7,551 nt of DNA, taken from NCBI GenBank assembly GCA_019236485.1, contig JAFAIY010000236.1:1-7551 (forward strand), read 5' to 3'. The DNA is from Comamonas sp. (GTDB lineage Bacteria; Pseudomonadota; Gammaproteobacteria; Burkholderiales; Burkholderiaceae_C). The position numbers and the translations under genes are program-made. Positions within the stretch are counted from its first letter, which is position 1, and the number at the start of each line of letters is the position of its first letter. Below the pieces are notes generated by a model that ran no database searches, was not told where the DNA came from, and saw only the letters and a program-made list of their open reading frames with translations. Below, piece by piece: positions 6,916-7,551 of this stretch.

Positions 6916-7551
6916 TCAGGCCGCGCGGTCCCGAGGGCAAACCGCGGCCAGTTTGGCGTCCAGCAGCTCCCAGAAGGCCGGTGGCAGCTGCAGCTCCAGC
7001 GGCACGGCCCAGGCTTCGGGGTGGTTGTGCCACAGCTTGACCGCATCTTTTTCGGTGCAAATCAGCGGATTGTCTTTCCCCAGATTGCGCGAGAAGCTCT
7101 CAAAATCATAGTGATCCGGCAGAGCCTGGGTGGCGGCCGGTGCGATGCCGCGAGCGGCCAGCATGGCAAAAAAGGATTCGGGCCGGGCCACGGCGGCCAC
7201 GGCTTCCACCGTCAGGCCCGCGAAGTCTGCGAGCGGCCGGCTTTCGCCCCGGCTGTTGCGGGCCAGGGCCGCCAGCTGCCGCTGCAGCGCAAAAGCCGGG
7301 GCCTGGCCCGGGGGCTCGGGCGGCCGGCCCGCATACAGGGTCGCGGTGACGGGGCGCGGCCAGGGCTCGCGCAGCGGCCCCGCGGGCAGCAGAAAACCGT
7401 TGCCCAGGCCTTCGTCGTTGAACACGCACAGCTCCACATCGCGGGCCAGGGCCAGGTGCTGCAGGCCGTCGTCGCTGACGATCACATCCACCTGCGGGTA
7501 TTGGCGGCGCAGGGCGCGCGCGGCCTCTAGGCGCCGGGCGGCCACGAACAC
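6916..7551 (-). CDS. lpxK: Tetraacyldisaccharide 4'-kinase, 5' end outside window
   Basis: The visible 211 residues are the C-terminal part of LpxK, the inner-membrane kinase that adds the 4'-phosphate to the lipid A disaccharide precursor using ATP. Family motifs are SDDGLQH at about 26-32, NDEGLGNGFLLPAGPLREPW at about 45-64, PDHYDFESF at about 144-152, and CTEKDAVKLW at about 164-173. The frame is open to the window edge, and the first visible codon (GTG) is internal, not a start. Full-length relatives have about 330-345 residues, so roughly the first 120-130, including the Walker A P-loop and the membrane-anchoring N-terminus, are missing. It is followed 66 bases later by the Trm112-family gene, and probably begins the lpxK-Trm112-kdsB operon. 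Confidence 0.96.
   Translation of the reverse strand: MFVAARRLEAARALRRQYPQVDVIVSDDGLQHLALARDVELCVFNDEGLGNGFLLPAGPLREPWPRPVTATLYAGRPPEPPGQAPAFALQRQLAALARNSRGESRPLADFAGLTVEAVAAVARPESFFAMLAARGIAPAATQALPDHYDFESFSRNLGKDNPLICTEKDAVKLWHNHPEAWAVPLELQLPPAFWELLDAKLAAVCPRDRAA

Overview
The window looks like a chromosomal segment from a high-GC betaproteobacterium, most likely of the Comamonadaceae (Comamonas or a close relative). The basis is gene content and order: lpxK, a Trm112-family gene, kdsB and adk in one direction, with lexA divergent from an asparaginase gene. Strong GC third-position bias in those genes agrees with this. The placement is inferred from protein style and synteny, not from a search.

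Left part (1-840): a small graveyard of broken genes. A fragment on the plus strand (about 119-325) reads as the N-terminal arm-type DNA-binding (DUF4102) region of a tyrosine integrase and ends at a stop. Facing it on the minus strand (about 350-756) is the C-terminal two thirds of a GGDEF (diguanylate cyclase) domain, with a one-base frameshift just after the GGDEF signature and a nonsense codon near the end. This suggests an old insertion or deletion edge.

Middle (837-2855): a secreted Ntn-hydrolase of the choloylglycine hydrolase family on the minus strand, with its own terminator. Upstream is about 580 bases with no convincing gene but several palindromes. Next comes a short uncharacterised basic protein on the same strand, placed directly downstream of lexA.

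SOS region (3017-4809): lexA (minus) and a cytoplasmic-type L-asparaginase (plus) are divergent, and their shared 101-base gap carries two tandem LexA boxes. The boxes cover a plausible lexA promoter, so autoregulation is very likely. Whether LexA also controls the asparaginase is open.

Right part (4810-7551): a bidirectional terminator separates asparaginase from adk. On the minus strand the order of transcription is lpxK (5' end outside the window), the Trm112-family gene, kdsB, a 322-base gap, then adk. LpxK and KdsB make lipid A and activated Kdo for lipopolysaccharide; Adk serves nucleotide balance.

I see no CRISPR array, tRNA, rRNA, intact mobile element or obvious new multi-gene system. 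The most noteworthy items are the two gene relics, the LexA boxes shared with an asparaginase gene, the small lexA-linked protein, and a hydrolase whose signal-peptide cleavage would expose its catalytic cysteine.
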